A stretch of 48,873 nucleotides of DNA from NCBI GenBank assembly GCA_029256065.1, contig JAQSYT010000003.1:1-48873 (forward strand), in the 5' to 3' direction. The DNA is from Paenibacillaceae bacterium. GTDB taxonomy: Bacteria > Bacillota > Bacilli > Paenibacillales > NBRC-103111. The translations under genes were made by a program, and so were the position numbers. Position 1 is the first letter of the stretch, and the number at the start of each line of letters is the position of its first letter. Shown here piece by piece: positions 1 to 8,576 of this stretch. Below the pieces are notes generated by a model, which was not told where the DNA came from, ran no database searches, and saw only the letters and a program-made list of their open reading frames with translations.

Positions 1-386
1 CAGGCAGAGGATCTCTGTACCTCTAACTATTACCTTGACTCAGGGCAGAGTGCCAAACCCCTTACTTTCCCTGAGCTAATGGGATAGTGGACGGAAAGGG
101 GCCGCTGCACAACTGCCACGCTAGTTGAAACAGCTCAACCGCAAGCTTGTCTTATGAATGACGGCCAGATAGAGTGGGCTCCTAGTGGCTTTCGCTGCCC
201 TTTCGCACGCTATCCCCTTAGCTCAGGCAGAGAATCTCTATACCTCTAACTATCACCTTGACTCAGGGCAGAGCGCCAAGCCCCTTAACTTTTCCTGAGC
301 TAAAGGGATAGTGGACGGAAAGGGGGACGCTGCACACCTGCCAAGCTAGCTGAACTAGCCCCACCACAAGCTTTGTCTTATGGAAG
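1..386. repeat. Direct repeat pair, about 160 bp each, period 223 bp
   Basis: The segment 1-160 recurs at 224-386 with roughly 85% identity by eye. Both copies start CAGGCAGAG, run through CCTCTAACTAT and CTTGACTCAGGGCAGAG, contain CTGAGCTAA-GGGATAGTGGACGGAAAGGG, and end near GCAAGCTT-GTCTTATG. The first copy is probably cut by the window edge, so the array may continue to the left. No open reading frame with a ribosome binding site spans it. It fills the gene-free stretch left of hrpB (1-407), and I see no other gene there. Confidence 0.85.
198..324. repeat. MITE-like inverted-repeat element, about 127 bp
   Basis: The left arm CGCTATCCCCTTAGCTCAGG (208-227) is the reverse complement of CCTGAGCTAAAGGGATAGTG (294-313) with two mismatches. 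Pairing continues less perfectly outward through CCCTTT (198) and AAAGGG (324). A single strand could fold into a long hairpin with a roughly 66-nt loop. The right arm recurs at 71-90, and its core CTGAGC-N4-GGGATAGTG recurs at 30471-30489 and 30549-30567. No transposase is nearby. Calling it a miniature mobile element is inference; it could equally be an intergenic hairpin repeat. Confidence 0.6.
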
Positions 387-407
387 TCGGTTTAACTGTC
401 GGTTAAT

Positions 408-3092
408 CTATTTGTCTTGCAGCTTGGGACGGACCCGGTTGGTGGGGATGGCCTCCAGAGGATTATCCGGCCAGTAGTGTTTGGGGTACCGCCCCTTCAG
501 GTCCTTTTTCACGTCAAAGTAGGTTTCCCGCCAAAAGCCCGCCAGGTCCCGGGTGACTTGCACCGGGCGCTGGGCTGGGGAAAGCAGGTGAATCACCACC
601 GGCACCCGTCCGCCGCCGATCCGCGGTGTTTCGGTTAAGCCGAAGAGCTCCTGCAGCCGAACTGCCATAAAGGGTTGGGCAGGATCGGTGTAATCCACCG
701 GTATCCGCGAGCCGCTGGGCACGTGAAGATGAGTCGGCGCGTAACGGTCCAGCTCCTGGCGGCGGCTCCAGTCCAGCAGCCCGGTTAATGCTTCCCCCAG
801 ATTCAGCCGGGTCACATCCTGCTTGCTGCGCATGCCTTCGGCATGGGGTCCCAGCCAGTCCGGCAGAGTGGCAAGCAAGGTTTCCTCCGACACATCCGGC
901 CAGGAGGGGTCCGCAAGATGCATAAAGCGCAATCGCTGCAAAAGCTGCGTGGATGCCTTCGTCCAAGGCAGTGCCTCCGTTCCCTCCTTGGCAATAGCGG
1001 CAAGCAGCGCCTTAGCCACCAACGCGGGCGGAGGATTTTGAAGCGGCTTCTCCTTCAAAATTAGCGCACCCAGCCGCAGACATCTTTTGGCCCGCACCGC
1101 TTGCGCCGCTTCTTCCCATTCCACCGTCTCCTCTTCCTCCACACTTTCCTTCAAATATATTTCCAAATGACCAGGCTCGACTGGCGCAGCCAAGTAAATT
1201 CTGCTGTCCGTCCCCTGGTCATCCAGCTCCGCTGCAACCAGATAAGGCATACCTGCAAGATGCTGATCGGCCGCCATTTCCGCTCCCCGCCCATTGGACA
1301 AAAGATACCGCCCCCGGGAGCGCAACTGGCCAATCCGGTCCGGATAAGCAAAGGCAAGCAGCAGCCCGCAATAGGCCAGCTCCCCGCCAGGTCCGGCGTA
1401 AGCAGGTACGGGCTCAGCCAGCGGGGAGGCAGCGCCAGGTCCGGCAGGAGCAGATGCCGACGAAGCCAGCGGAGTGGTGGTGCCATACCCAGTGGGAGCA
1501 GGTGCCGACGAAGCCAGCGGAGTGGTGGTGCCAGGTCCGGCCGGGGCCGGGAGGGAGTCCAACTCCCGCCTCCACCACGAGGCTTCCTGGCGCACCCGCG
1601 CCAGGGCTGCCGGATCGGCCCGCAATCCCAAACTGCGGGCCTCGCCTCCGGCGTGGCGCAGCGCCTCGACACGCAGGCGCAAATCCGCATTGGGCGGGGC
1701 CCCCTCCGCCGCGCGGAGCACGTCCCGCTCGCCGAGCAAGGCGGCGAGCTCGCAGCCCAGGGCGTGAAGGCCCAGCTCCCGGGCCTTCAATGCCATATGG
1801 GCCAGCCGGGGATGGAGCCCCAGCCCGGCCATAGCTCTGCCGTGGGGCGTAACGGCTCCGTCCGCCCCAAGTGCACCTAAGCGCCGGAGCAGCGCCCGCG
1901 CTTGGGCTAAGGCTGCCGCAGGCGGCGCATCCAGCCAGCGCAGCTCCTCGGGCGCGGCGCCCCAGGCCGCCAGCTCCAGGCACAGCGGCGCAAGATCCGC
2001 CTCCAGGATCTCCGGGGAGGTGCGGGCGGGCAGCTGCCCCTGGTCCTGCTCCGGCCACAGCCGGTAGCAGATGCCAGGGCCCTGCCGCCCGGCGCGGCCC
2101 CTCCTCTGGTCGGCAGAGGCAACCGACACCGGCACCGTGTCCAGCCGGGTCATTCCGGTCCGCGGCGAAAATCGCGGCACACGGGAGAGCCCTGCGTCCA
2201 CCACAACCCGGACGCCGTCCACGGTCAGGCTGGTTTCGGCTATGGAGGTGGCCAGCACCACCTTGCGCAGCCCCGGCTCAGCGGGGGCCAGCGCCAGATC
2301 TTGGGCCTCCTGCGGTAGGGTGCCGTGAAGCGGAAGCACCCTCACCGCACCGCCTGACCCGCCGCCCAAGAGGGAAGTAAGCCGAACCTCTGTCCGGCGG
2401 ATTTCACCTGCTCCCGGCAGGAACACCAGAATATCCCCCTGGCTTTCCCGCAGGGCAGCCGCCACAGCAGCAGCCGTCCGGTCCTCCAAGCGCCCTTCCG
2501 GACGCTTGGAGGTGTAGCGTGTTTCCACCGGATAAGCCCGGCCTGTGCTGACCACAACCGGCACATCCCCCATCAGCGCCGCCACCGGCTCCGCCTCCAG
2601 CGTGGCAGACATAACCACCAGCTTCAAATCTCCGCGGAGCAGCTCCTGGGATTGCAGGCACAGCGCCAGCCCCAGATCTGCATGAAGGCTGCGCTCATGG
2701 AACTCGTCGAACAGCACCGCCGCCACCCCTGCAAGCTCCGGATCCTCTTGAAGCATTCGTGTCAGCACCCCTTCGGTGATGACTTCAATCCGGGTTTTCG
2801 GTCCCACCCGGGTGTCCATGCGCACACGGTAGCCTACCGTTTGCCCAACCTGCTCACCCAGCATTGCCGCCATGTAGCGGGCCGCCGAACGGGCCGCCAG
2901 CCGCCGGGGCTCCAGCATGAGAATCCGTTTGCCCTCTACCCATGGCTCCCCAAGAAGCGCCAGCGGCACCCGGGTGGTTTTACCTGCGCCGGGGGGCGCT
3001 ACCAGCACCGCTCCGGTTCCATGGTCGAGAGCTTTTTTCAGTAGGGGCAGCGCTTCATCTACAGGCAAGCTCCCCATTTCCCTAATGTTCAT
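408..3092 (-). CDS. hrpB: ATP-dependent helicase HrpB
   Basis: A DEAH-type superfamily 2 helicase of 894 residues. Walker A GAGKTT is at residues 35-40, the DEFH Walker B box at about 129-132, the SAT motif follows, and motif VI QRRGRAGR is at about 329-336. The C-terminal end (WRETYFDVKKDLKGRYPKHYWP) is the HrpB C-terminal domain, which separates it from HrpA. HrpB proteins are usually a little over 800 residues. The extra length here comes largely from a Pro/Ala/Gly/Thr-rich tandem repeat at about 514-568. The cellular substrate of HrpB is poorly defined; RNA unwinding is assumed from the family. It is transcribed divergently from the MerR-type gene at 3216. Confidence 0.93.
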   Translation of the reverse strand: MNIREMGSLPVDEALPLLKKALDHGTGAVLVAPPGAGKTTRVPLALLGEPWVEGKRILMLEPRRLAARSAARYMAAMLGEQVGQTVGYRVRMDTRVGPKTRIEVITEGVLTRMLQEDPELAGVAAVLFDEFHERSLHADLGLALCLQSQELLRGDLKLVVMSATLEAEPVAALMGDVPVVVSTGRAYPVETRYTSKRPEGRLEDRTAAAVAAALRESQGDILVFLPGAGEIRRTEVRLTSLLGGGSGGAVRVLPLHGTLPQEAQDLALAPAEPGLRKVVLATSIAETSLTVDGVRVVVDAGLSRVPRFSPRTGMTRLDTVPVSVASADQRRGRAGRQGPGICYRLWPEQDQGQLPARTSPEILEADLAPLCLELAAWGAAPEELRWLDAPPAAALAQARALLRRLGALGADGAVTPHGRAMAGLGLHPRLAHMALKARELGLHALGCELAALLGERDVLRAAEGAPPNADLRLRVEALRHAGGEARSLGLRADPAALARVRQEASWWRRELDSLPAPAGPGTTTPLASSAPAPTGYGTTTPLASSASAPAGPGAASPLAEPVPAYAGPGGELAYCGLLLAFAYPDRIGQLRSRGRYLLSNGRGAEMAADQHLAGMPYLVAAELDDQGTDSRIYLAAPVEPGHLEIYLKESVEEEETVEWEEAAQAVRAKRCLRLGALILKEKPLQNPPPALVAKALLAAIAKEGTEALPWTKASTQLLQRLRFMHLADPSWPDVSEETLLATLPDWLGPHAEGMRSKQDVTRLNLGEALTGLLDWSRRQELDRYAPTHLHVPSGSRIPVDYTDPAQPFMAVRLQELFGLTETPRIGGGRVPVVIHLLSPAQRPVQVTRDLAGFWRETYFDVKKDLKGRYPKHYWPDNPLEAIPTNRVRPKLQDK
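1389..1553 (-). repeat. In-frame 48-nt tandem repeat inside hrpB
   Basis: About 3.5 copies of a 48-nt unit encode a 16-residue repeat of the type PAPTGYGTTTPLASSA. The two best copies (starting near 1454 and 1502) are almost identical over 33 nt, and flanking copies have drifted. The repeat keeps frame and inserts a flexible, uncharged linker between the helicase core and the HrpB C-terminal region. Such near-identical copies are expected to vary in number by slippage. Confidence 0.85.
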
Positions 3093-3215
3093 TTAATTCC
3101 CGCCCCTTTCTCTCTCCTGCAATCTGGTTCTCATTCCCCACTGCCGTTATACTGGAAAAAGAGGCCGATTCCGGCCATAATTCCTGCCCCTACCAGCCCC
3201 CGAAGGAGTATTGAT

Positions 3216-4184
3216 ATGAATATCTTCCATATTACAGAGGCGGCCCACCGTCTTGGCGTCAGCACCAGAACCATCCGGTTTTATGAGGAAAAGGGACTGC
3301 TCACCTTCACCAAGGATCCTGTTAACGGATACCGCCTTTTTAACGAACATGACCTGCTCCGCCTGGAGACCATCCTTGTGCTCCGGGAAGCCGGTTTGTC
3401 TATTCCCGACCTGCGCAATGTGCTGGAAACCCACGGGATGGGCCGGCAGGAGGAAAGTCTCTATTTGCTGGAGCTCCAGCGTTCTCTCCTGTATGCCCGG
3501 CGCCTGGATTTGGACAGCCAGATCCGGATGAATGAGGAGCTGATCCGCAGCTTCTCCCATGAGGGCATTAGCCTGACGCCGTTACTTCACCACCAGGCAG
3601 GGGATCTGCGCAAGCAGCGGGAGCTCCGCAGCAGCTGGGCCGACCATTACCGCTTCGATCTTCAAGCCGAAGGCTTTGATGCTCTAGTGACAGAGGGCAG
3701 TGCCCAATATCCCGGCTACGGAGACGCCATTCGGCTGATGGCTCAATTGCTTGACCCGAAGCCCGGCGAGTCCGGCCTGGACATCGGGACAGGCACCGGC
3801 AATCTGGCGGAATCCATTAGCAGACACGGGGCTGTCATGAAGGGGATTGACCAATCCCGGAGAATGCTGCAGGTATGCAGGCGCAAATTCCCCATGATGG
3901 AAACCAAGCTCGGCAACGCTCTAGCCATTCCGTATGATGCGGGCACCTTCGATTTTGCTGCAAGCGGCTATGTTTTTCATCTGCTTGCACCCGAAGAGCG
4001 GAGCCAAGCGCTCTCCGAGCTGCTGCGGGTTCTTAAGCCCGGAGGGCGCTTCGCCATCTGCGCCCTTCTTCCGGAGGAGGCCTGGTCCTTCGCCGCTGCC
4101 GCTCTTGACCGCCTGCAGCTCCAGCTTCACCCGCTTCCGGGGCATAGCCAGGTCCATGTGCTTGTTGCGGCAAAACCCTGTTGA
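3216..4184 (+). CDS. MerR-family regulator fused to a SAM-dependent methyltransferase
   Basis: 322 residues from ATG 3216, with AAGGAG at 3203-3208. Residues 1-75 are a MerR winged helix-turn-helix (FHITEAAHRLGVSTRTIRFYE, then KGLLTF and NGYRLFNEHDLLRL), followed by the usual coiled-coil helix to about 120. The C-terminal half is a class I methyltransferase with motif I GLDIGTGTGNLAES near residue 187 and a late motif RVLKPGGRFAIC. The domain order suggests a regulator whose effector part is a methyltransferase domain, or an enzyme that autoregulates. The substrate is unknown. It is followed at 72 nt by a second methyltransferase. Confidence 0.85.
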   Translation: MNIFHITEAAHRLGVSTRTIRFYEEKGLLTFTKDPVNGYRLFNEHDLLRLETILVLREAGLSIPDLRNVLETHGMGRQEESLYLLELQRSLLYARRLDLDSQIRMNEELIRSFSHEGISLTPLLHHQAGDLRKQRELRSSWADHYRFDLQAEGFDALVTEGSAQYPGYGDAIRLMAQLLDPKPGESGLDIGTGTGNLAESISRHGAVMKGIDQSRRMLQVCRRKFPMMETKLGNALAIPYDAGTFDFAASGYVFHLLAPEERSQALSELLRVLKPGGRFAICALLPEEAWSFAAAALDRLQLQLHPLPGHSQVHVLVAAKPC

Positions 4185-4256
4185 CCTTCACGCAGCGTGA
4201 ACCTGTATAGTGAAATCACCGCCGGCCGGCGACTCCATACAGGAAGGAACATTCAC

Positions 4257-4946
4257 ATGCCCGATCATGACCAGGTTTATAACAGGCAAGCCAAGCTTTA
4301 CGACCGTATGACATCCTGCCAGCCCAGCCTCCTGCCCGCAATTCTTGCTATCCGCTCCCTGGAGGGGCTGGACATCGTAGACACAGGAGCCGGCACTGGC
4401 CGCCTGGCTTCCGTTCTGGCTCCTTATGCCCGCACACTGTCGGTATTTGACCGCTCGGAGGCCATGCTCAGCCTGACCCAGGAAAAGGTTTCCGCTCTGC
4501 TGCCTGCAGACCGTTTCCACTGTGGCACTGCCGATCACCGCAGTTTGCCTGTAGCGGACAGCTCCGCTGATCTGGTGACTGCAGGCTGGAGCATCTGCTA
4601 TTTGGCCAGCAGCAATCATGCGGACTGGCAGATATCCCTGGAGCAGACCATTGCTGAATTCCGGCGGATTCTCCGCCCGGGAGGAACCATTATCATTTTT
4701 GAAACCATGGGGACCGGCACCAACGGGCCGCAGCCACCGGATTTTCTCACCCGCTATTACCGCCAGCTAGAGGAGACGTACGGCTTCTCCTTTTCCTTGC
4801 TCCAGCTGGACTATACCTTCAGCAGCGTCGAAGAGGCAGCGGAGCTCACGAATTTCTTCTTCGGGGAAGCCTTGTCCCGGCAGGCGCTTGCCAATGGAAC
4901 GTCTGTTGTTCCCGAATGGGCAGGCATGTGGACACTGACCGTGTGA
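4257..4946 (+). CDS. Class I SAM-dependent methyltransferase
   Basis: 229 residues. The ATG at 4257 is preceded by AGGAAGGA (4241-4248) at good spacing; an upstream GTG at 4197 has no such site and is rejected. Motif I is VDTGAGTGRLASVLAP, the acidic residue after strand 2 is in VFDRSEAML, and the post-core motif is FRRILRPGGTIIIFETMG. It resembles UbiE/COQ5-type enzymes, but the substrate cannot be assigned. It follows the MerR-methyltransferase fusion on the same strand and is likely co-transcribed. It is convergent with rarD. A small perfect dyad, GTGAAGCAGCTTCAC at 4943-4957, overlaps its stop codon but lacks a T tract. Confidence 0.82.
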   Translation: MPDHDQVYNRQAKLYDRMTSCQPSLLPAILAIRSLEGLDIVDTGAGTGRLASVLAPYARTLSVFDRSEAMLSLTQEKVSALLPADRFHCGTADHRSLPVADSSADLVTAGWSICYLASSNHADWQISLEQTIAEFRRILRPGGTIIIFETMGTGTNGPQPPDFLTRYYRQLEETYGFSFSLLQLDYTFSSVEEAAELTNFFFGEALSRQALANGTSVVPEWAGMWTLTV

Positions 4947-4988
4947 AGCAGCTTCACGTACCAGTCAGGTTGTATCATGCCGCTTGTA

Positions 4989-5894
4989 TCAGGCTGCTTC
5001 GCAGGCTTTCGCCCGGGCCCGGCTTGCTTGAGCTGCGGCCCGCAGCGAGGACCAGGTATAGACAAAGAGCGCCGCCCAAATCAGGCCAAAGCTGATCCAG
5101 CGTGCCGTATCAAAGGTTTCGTGATACACCGCTACACCGAGAATCAGGGTAATGGTCGGACCTACGTATTGGATAAAGCCGATGGTGGACAAGGACAGAG
5201 TGCTTGCCGCTTTGGCGAACCAGAACAACGGCATCACGGTAGCCCCGCCTGCCAGCAGCAGCAGAATCCAGTGCCAGGCATCCAGCCCGACCGTGCCGGC
5301 GTGTCCCGTGAATTGGGTGAATAGCAGATAAACAGCGGCAATGGGAGCGACAAAGGTGGTCTCCCACGCCAGACCGAGAGTGGCGTCCACATTGGCTTTT
5401 TTCTTAATCAGGCCATATACGGCAAAGCTGCCCGCCAGCACCAGGGATACCCATGGCAAGCGGCCGTGCTCGATGGTTACCACAGCTACACCGGTAAAGG
5501 CCAGGGCAATCGCCGCCCATTGTCCGGCGCGGAGCCTTTCCTTTAGGAACAGTACGCCCAAAACTACATTCAGCAGCGGATTCATATAGTAGCCCAGACT
5601 GGTTTCCACCATATGGCCGTTGTTTACCGCCCAGATGAATACCAGCCAGTTGGTGCTGATGAGAACAGATGCCAGCCCCAGGTAACGGGCCGTCCGTTTG
5701 TTCCTGACCACCTGCCGGTATTCACTGAAGCGGCGGGATACGAGAATAATCCCCATCAAAAATACAAGCGACCATACCATACGGTGTCCCAATATTTCCC
5801 ACGCAGGCACCTCATCCAGCGCCTTCCAATAAAGCGGGAGAAATCCCCACGCTAAATATGCCAACAAGGCATAGGTAAATCCTTTGGTGTTCAT
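4989..5894 (-). CDS. rarD: RarD-type EamA family permease
   Basis: 301 residues, about ten predicted membrane segments in two EamA repeats. The start MNTKGFTYALLAYLAWGFLP followed by YWKALDEVPAWEILGHRMVWS is typical of RarD. The ATG at 5894 has AGGAGG (5904-5909) nine bases upstream. The alternative TTG at 5915 lies upstream of that site and is rejected. The protein is a drug/metabolite-transporter superfamily member of the cytoplasmic membrane. RarD was named for a chloramphenicol-sensitivity association, and its true substrate is unknown. It is a single gene. Confidence 0.88.
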   Translation of the reverse strand: MNTKGFTYALLAYLAWGFLPLYWKALDEVPAWEILGHRMVWSLVFLMGIILVSRRFSEYRQVVRNKRTARYLGLASVLISTNWLVFIWAVNNGHMVETSLGYYMNPLLNVVLGVLFLKERLRAGQWAAIALAFTGVAVVTIEHGRLPWVSLVLAGSFAVYGLIKKKANVDATLGLAWETTFVAPIAAVYLLFTQFTGHAGTVGLDAWHWILLLLAGGATVMPLFWFAKAASTLSLSTIGFIQYVGPTITLILGVAVYHETFDTARWISFGLIWAALFVYTWSSLRAAAQASRARAKACEAA

Positions 5895-6067
5895 CCTTCT
5901 TATCCTCCTGCTCAATCCCGCAAATTTTCAGTCATTGCTTTGTCGCACTAAAGGCTTATTATAGCACACTGTGCCGGATTTGGGACCGGGGCCGGGAAAG
6001 CTCCTGCCAGTGCGCCGCGGCTAATATCAAGTGCTGTGACATACAGAAGCAGCGGCTCCCGCAGCGT

Positions 6068-6096
6068 ACAAAACAGGCCGTCCATCCGGACGGCCT
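6068..6096 (-). terminator. Rho-independent terminator after the chemoreceptor gene
   Basis: A 9-bp perfect stem, AGGCCGTCC (6075-6083) with GGACGGCCT (6088-6096) and a 4-nt loop. Read on minus it is followed by TGTTTTGT, so it terminates the gene ending at 6131. Confidence 0.8.
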
Positions 6097-6130
6097 GCCG
6101 TTTACCGCGAGGCGCCTGACGCCCCGCCGC

Positions 6131-7834
6131 TTATCCCTTTACTTTAAATTGCTGCAGCAGCTCCTGCAGGCTGTCCGCCAGACGAGACAGGTCGGCAGAG
6201 GATGCCGACACCTCTTCCATGGAAGCCAATTGCTCTTCCGACGAAGCGGCTACCGTCTGGGTGTTCATGGAGGTGCTGCGCGCTACTTCCTCCAGACCGC
6301 CGAAGGTCTGCTCGGCCTCCTCCACCTGCTCTACGATAACATTGGTAATCCGCGTGGTTTCCCGGACCTTGGTCTCCACTTCCTTCACGGCCTGGACGAT
6401 TTCGCCGAACTTCCGGTCGGTTTCCTCAACCGCCGCCATGCCTCCATTCACCTGATTCTTCACCTGGACCATAGACCCTACGGTCCGCTCAATATCCGCA
6501 CGGATATCGCCGATGAGTACCGCAACCTTTTCCGCAGAGCTCCGGGAGCCCTCTGCCAGCTTCTTCACTTCACCCGCCACCACAGCAAAGCCTCTGCCGG
6601 ACTCTCCGGCCCGTGCCGCTTCGATTCCCGCATTTAAGGCCAAGAGATTGGTTTGCACCGCAATACCGGCAATCACCTTCACCATCTCCTCGATTTGCTC
6701 TGAGCGATGGGCCAGGCTGCGGATCGCCGTATCCGATTGGTCCACGGCTCCGTGGATTTGTGTCATCTGAGCCACCGTGCGCTGAACGGCCTGCGCCCCT
6801 TCTCCTGCAAGCTGGCCTGCCACCGAGGTTTTGTCCAGCGCTTCGCGGGAATCCGCGCCGATGGTGTTCATGCCCGCGGCAATATCCTGCATAAGCTTGC
6901 CGCTTTCGTTAGTTGCACTCAGCTGGGAATCAGCCCCGGCGGAAATATCCTGGATAGACATGGCGATATGCTCCGTAGCCTTGCTGGTTTCATCGGCGCT
7001 TACGGTGAGGATTTCCGCTGTGCCGGCTACCTGTTCGGCAGTGGCAGCCGCCCCTTGAATCAGGCGTGTCAACCCGTCGCGCATCCGGTTAAAGCTGTTC
7101 ACCAGCATGCCAATCTCATCCAAGGAGCGGTCTGCTACCTCCACAGTGAAATCTCCTTGTCCGGCAGCCTCCAGGGAGGTCTTCAGCCTTCCGATCCGGC
7201 GGGACAAGCCCCAGACGAAGAAGAAGATGGCCACAACCGATACCACCAGCACCCCGGCCAGGATGATCCACACCAGCCGCATGGCTTCATTAGCGTGCTG
7301 GAGCACTGCAGCTTCGGAGGTTCCGGCGAATAGAATGCCGATGGTTTCCCCGCCTGCGTTTTTTAGCGGCAGGTAGGAGGTCTGGTATTCCTCCCCCAGA
7401 ATAGTGGCGGTTCCCTCGTAGGCTCCGCTTTGCTTCAATACCACCTCTTCCACAGCAGGATCAACAGTGGTTCCCGCAGCCCGGCTGCCGTCCTCCTTCA
7501 GAACAGTGGTTGCCACCCGGGTATTGCCTTGGAAAAGGGTTATCATATTCCCTGTTGCCGTTTTGATTTCATCAAGAATTTCATTATTGCCACTCATGTT
7601 CTGGGCGCCTTTGTAAAAGCCGTCGGCCTTGACGGACCACTCACCGGGATACCGGGTATCCATATATTTTAAAGCAAGAGCATTGGTGCCGATTGCATTC
7701 TGCGATACCTCATCACGGATGCCGTCCTTGAGCATCATCAGGAACATTTGAGACATAGTGACCGCCATCATAAGCAGCAGCAGCAAAAACATCAGAAAAA
7801 TCTTAGGTCCCAACTTCATTTTACGAAGTAACAT
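6131..7834 (-). CDS. Methyl-accepting chemotaxis protein
   Basis: 567 residues. The ATG at 7834 is chosen because GGAAAGGA lies about nine bases upstream; an in-frame ATG at 7855 lacks a site. Order: N-terminal membrane helix ([20 protein letters not shown]), an extracellular Cache-like sensor (to about residue 180), a second helix ([20 protein letters not shown]), a HAMP domain, and a long coiled-coil signalling domain. The conserved hairpin tip [20 protein letters not shown] lies around residue 400. It signals to CheA/CheW; the ligand is unknown. No other chemotaxis gene is nearby. The gene carries the sigma-H/0A-box-like motif described at 7894-7922. Confidence 0.95.
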   Translation of the reverse strand: MLLRKMKLGPKIFLMFLLLLLMMAVTMSQMFLMMLKDGIRDEVSQNAIGTNALALKYMDTRYPGEWSVKADGFYKGAQNMSGNNEILDEIKTATGNMITLFQGNTRVATTVLKEDGSRAAGTTVDPAVEEVVLKQSGAYEGTATILGEEYQTSYLPLKNAGGETIGILFAGTSEAAVLQHANEAMRLVWIILAGVLVVSVVAIFFFVWGLSRRIGRLKTSLEAAGQGDFTVEVADRSLDEIGMLVNSFNRMRDGLTRLIQGAAATAEQVAGTAEILTVSADETSKATEHIAMSIQDISAGADSQLSATNESGKLMQDIAAGMNTIGADSREALDKTSVAGQLAGEGAQAVQRTVAQMTQIHGAVDQSDTAIRSLAHRSEQIEEMVKVIAGIAVQTNLLALNAGIEAARAGESGRGFAVVAGEVKKLAEGSRSSAEKVAVLIGDIRADIERTVGSMVQVKNQVNGGMAAVEETDRKFGEIVQAVKEVETKVRETTRITNVIVEQVEEAEQTFGGLEEVARSTSMNTQTVAASSEEQLASMEEVSASSADLSRLADSLQELLQQFKVKG

Positions 7835-7893
7835 TTGCTCGCTTCCTTTCCACATGTAAGTCTAAGCTGTTTGATTCGGTAACTTTCTTACCT

Positions 7894-7922
7894 TCATTCG
7901 ACATTCTTCTTCACAACCCTTT
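7894..7922 (-). promoter_or_regulatory. Sigma-H-like promoter with Spo0A box, chemoreceptor gene
   Basis: On minus: AAAGGGTTG (7914-7922), an 11-nt spacer, then GTCGAATGA (7894-7902). This fits the Bacillus sigma-H pattern RNAGGAWWW-N11/12-RNNGAATWW with one mismatch in each element. TGTCGAA (7898-7904) matches the consensus Spo0A box. The -10 element lies 59 bases from the chosen ATG. The same motif with identical spacing lies before the diguanylate cyclase at 21607. Confidence 0.5.
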
Positions 7923-8075
7923 ATACCAATTGAAGCCATCAATAATTTAAATTACATTTGAATTCTTTTTACGTTAGGCTTGATCCATAATAACCACCCT
8001 GTCACCAGCCCACGAAGCCGGCATATGCTGTCAACAGCCAGACATGAAGGCTTGAGGAAGAACAGGAGGATGCTT

Positions 8076-8417
8076 ATGCCGCCCCGTTATTGGATTATTG
8101 TCGATATGTCGCAGTTTATGCTGCATCTGCTGGAGGGAGACCGGGTGGTGAAGTCTTATCCCGTGGGGATCGGCACCATTGCCTCCGCTTCACCCGATGG
8201 AACGTTCAGGATCATCAACAAACAGCCCAATCCCGGGGGCCCCTTTGGTGCCTTCTGGATGGGGTTGTCCAAACCCCATTACGGCATCCATGGAACCAAC
8301 CGTCCGGACTCTATCGGAAAGCGGAGCTCCCATGGATGCATCCGGATGTTTAATCCTGATGTGCTTGATTTGCAGGCGAAGGTGCAGATCGGCACGGAGG
8401 TCCGGATCCGAAAATAA
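8076..8417 (+). CDS. Short L,D-transpeptidase (YkuD domain)
   Basis: 113 residues, almost exactly one YkuD catalytic domain. The ATG at 8076 is six bases after AGGAGG (8064-8069); the ATG at 8070 abuts that site. The active-site motif SSHGCIRM places the nucleophile at about Cys88, with the partner His in HYGIHGTN. These enzymes form 3-3 cross-links or attach proteins to peptidoglycan, outside the cell. No signal peptide, membrane segment or LysM domain is visible, unlike the 164-residue B. subtilis YkuD, so export is unexplained. It is a single gene. Confidence 0.88.
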   Translation: MPPRYWIIVDMSQFMLHLLEGDRVVKSYPVGIGTIASASPDGTFRIINKQPNPGGPFGAFWMGLSKPHYGIHGTNRPDSIGKRSSHGCIRMFNPDVLDLQAKVQIGTEVRIRK

Positions 8418-8576
8418 ATTATATGACACTATTATAACATAACGAGTTATATATTCAGGGATACATGTTACATTTTAAGCAACATTGAGATAGAAGTGAT
8501 TTCCCTTTCCCGAAAATTCGCTATAATCAAGCCAGAGAGATGGAAAGTAACATCCCATAGTGAGGAGAGGGTAACC

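Noticed and set aside
1101-1880. Long plus-strand frame of 259 codons opposite hrpB
   Set aside because: It is antisense to clearly conserved helicase sequence, lacks a ribosome binding site, and its Arg/Pro/Gly/Gln-rich translation is typical of GC-rich shadow frames.
7914-7960. Sigma-D (flagellar) promoter for the chemoreceptor
   Set aside because: TAAA is present, but no GCCGATAA-like -10 lies 15 bp away; the sigma-H-like reading fits better and is shared with a second gene.
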